Below are positions 5,540-6,102 of a stretch of 6,102 bases of DNA, piece by piece (positions within the stretch are counted from its first letter, which is position 1; each line of letters starts with the position of its first letter). The DNA is from Gammaproteobacteria bacterium (lineage in GTDB: Bacteria; Pseudomonadota; Gammaproteobacteria; Eutrophobiales; Eutrophobiaceae). Below the pieces are notes generated by a model. That model was not told where the DNA came from. It did no database searches and saw only the letters and a list, made by a program, of their open reading frames with translations. The position numbers were made by a program, and so were the translations under genes. The DNA lies in assembly GCA_016198885.1 (NCBI GenBank), contig JACQHV010000215.1, positions 1 through 6,102 of the forward strand, in the 5' to 3' direction.

Positions 5540-6102
5540 ATGCGTTTATTTATTTGTGAATTTATCACAGGTGGAGGTTTACAGGATAAAGAATTGCCCG
5601 CAAACCTGGCACGTGAAGGAGATATAATGTTATCGGCGTTATTACGTGATCTGCAGGATGCCGGCATGGATGATCTTCTGATAACGCGCGACCCGAGATT
5701 ACACATGCCCACCGGAAAGGTAAAGTCACTAAAACCGGGAGTTAATGCCTGGGATACGTGGCTGGAATGTATGAAGGAAAGTGATGCAGCATGGATAATC
5801 GCACCGGAGACTGATGGTGTTTTACATCAATTAACCCTTATGGCACAAAAACAGGATTGCAAAATCATTGGTTGTTCGCCTGACGCCATAGAACTTGCCG
5901 CAAGTAAATCACGTACAATTGATCATTTATCAAGATTTAATATTCCCTGTGTCCGGACCTGGACAGATGTTACGCTTCTTTCTGATACTCAAAATGGCTG
6001 GGTCATCAAACCTGATGATGGTGTTGGCGCGGAAGGATGTTTGTATTTTAAAGATATTGGATCATTACGTAATCATGCGAATAAGTTAAATAATAAAAAA
6101 TA
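5540..6102 (+). CDS. MfnD-like ATP-grasp ligase (tyramine/tyrosine-glutamate ligase type), N-terminal part, runs off the window
   Basis: An open frame from ATG 5540 continues to the right edge without a stop, giving the first 187 residues. The opening MRLFICEFITGGG, then IAPETDG (87-93), GCSPDAI (111-117), IPCVRTW (135-141) and the ATP-grasp loop VIKPDDGVGAEG (155-166) follow the pattern of MfnD. MfnD is the archaeal ligase that joins glutamate to tyramine in methanofuran synthesis. The EINPR-type metal motif should lie beyond the edge. In methylotrophs the cofactor is methylofuran, reported to contain tyrosine and many glutamates, so a role in building it fits the neighbourhood. The substrate is inferred. 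No upstream in-frame start exists before a stop and no Shine-Dalgarno sequence is visible. It is transcribed divergently from the HisA-like gene. Confidence 0.85.
   Translation, partial: MRLFICEFITGGGLQDKELPANLAREGDIMLSALLRDLQDAGMDDLLITRDPRLHMPTGKVKSLKPGVNAWDTWLECMKESDAAWIIAPETDGVLHQLTLMAQKQDCKIIGCSPDAIELAASKSRTIDHLSRFNIPCVRTWTDVTLLSDTQNGWVIKPDDGVGAEGCLYFKDIGSLRNHANKLNNKK

Noticed and set aside
5895..6089. A 64-residue + strand open frame near the right edge.
   Set aside because: It is out of frame within the MfnD-like gene, whose motifs continue through the same stretch.
1..6102. Mobile elements, CRISPR arrays, tRNA or rRNA genes, phage or toxin-antitoxin systems.
   Set aside because: No transposase, regular repeat-spacer pattern, cloverleaf-like sequence or rRNA-like stretch was seen; the window is almost fully accounted for by C1-metabolism genes.

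Overview
This window is a chromosomal block for tetrahydromethanopterin (H4MPT)- and methanofuran/methylofuran-linked C1 metabolism, the formaldehyde-oxidation branch of methylotrophic bacteria. Three pathway enzymes are recognisable: the C-terminal tail of methylene-H4MPT dehydrogenase (MtdB), methenyl-H4MPT cyclohydrolase (Mch) and formaldehyde-activating enzyme (Fae). With them are five genes of the kind known to travel with this pathway but mostly lacking a proven reaction: three different ATP-grasp ligases, a CitG-like phosphoribosyl-transferase and a HisA-like TIM barrel. The Fae sequence, the bacterial gene order and the moderate G+C content (mid-40s % by eye) suggest a beta- or gammaproteobacterial methylotroph, methanotroph or relative. 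The exact taxon cannot be fixed from this sequence.

Layout. On the + strand, the mtdB tail (ends 105), an ATP-grasp gene (92-1210), mch (1213-2235), a RimK/MptN-like ATP-grasp gene (2228-3151) and the CitG-like gene (3151-4005) are packed with overlaps of 14, 8 and 1 nt or a 2-nt gap, so they read as one operon. A 142-nt spacer precedes fae (4148-4660), which ends in a strong intrinsic terminator (4713-4739). Convergent on the - strand is the HisA-like gene (4750-5445). A 94-nt, very AT-rich, repeat-bearing divergent spacer (5446-5539) separates it from a + strand gene that runs off the right edge (5540-6102), the N-terminal part of an ATP-grasp protein resembling MfnD (tyramine-glutamate ligase of methanofuran synthesis).

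How they work together. Fae condenses formaldehyde with H4MPT to methylene-H4MPT, MtdB oxidises it to methenyl-H4MPT, and Mch hydrolyses that to formyl-H4MPT. The formyl group then passes to (methylo)furan through the Fhc complex, which is not in this window. The ATP-grasp, CitG-like and HisA-like proteins are best read as cofactor-building enzymes: amide ligations of glutamate-type side chains and a (phospho)ribosyl transfer. These roles are inferred from family chemistry and neighbourhood. No rRNA, tRNA, CRISPR, insertion sequence or phage feature was seen. The least explained parts are the divergent spacer with its 14-bp tandem repeat and inverted repeat, the two plausible starts of fae, and the unassigned enzymes.
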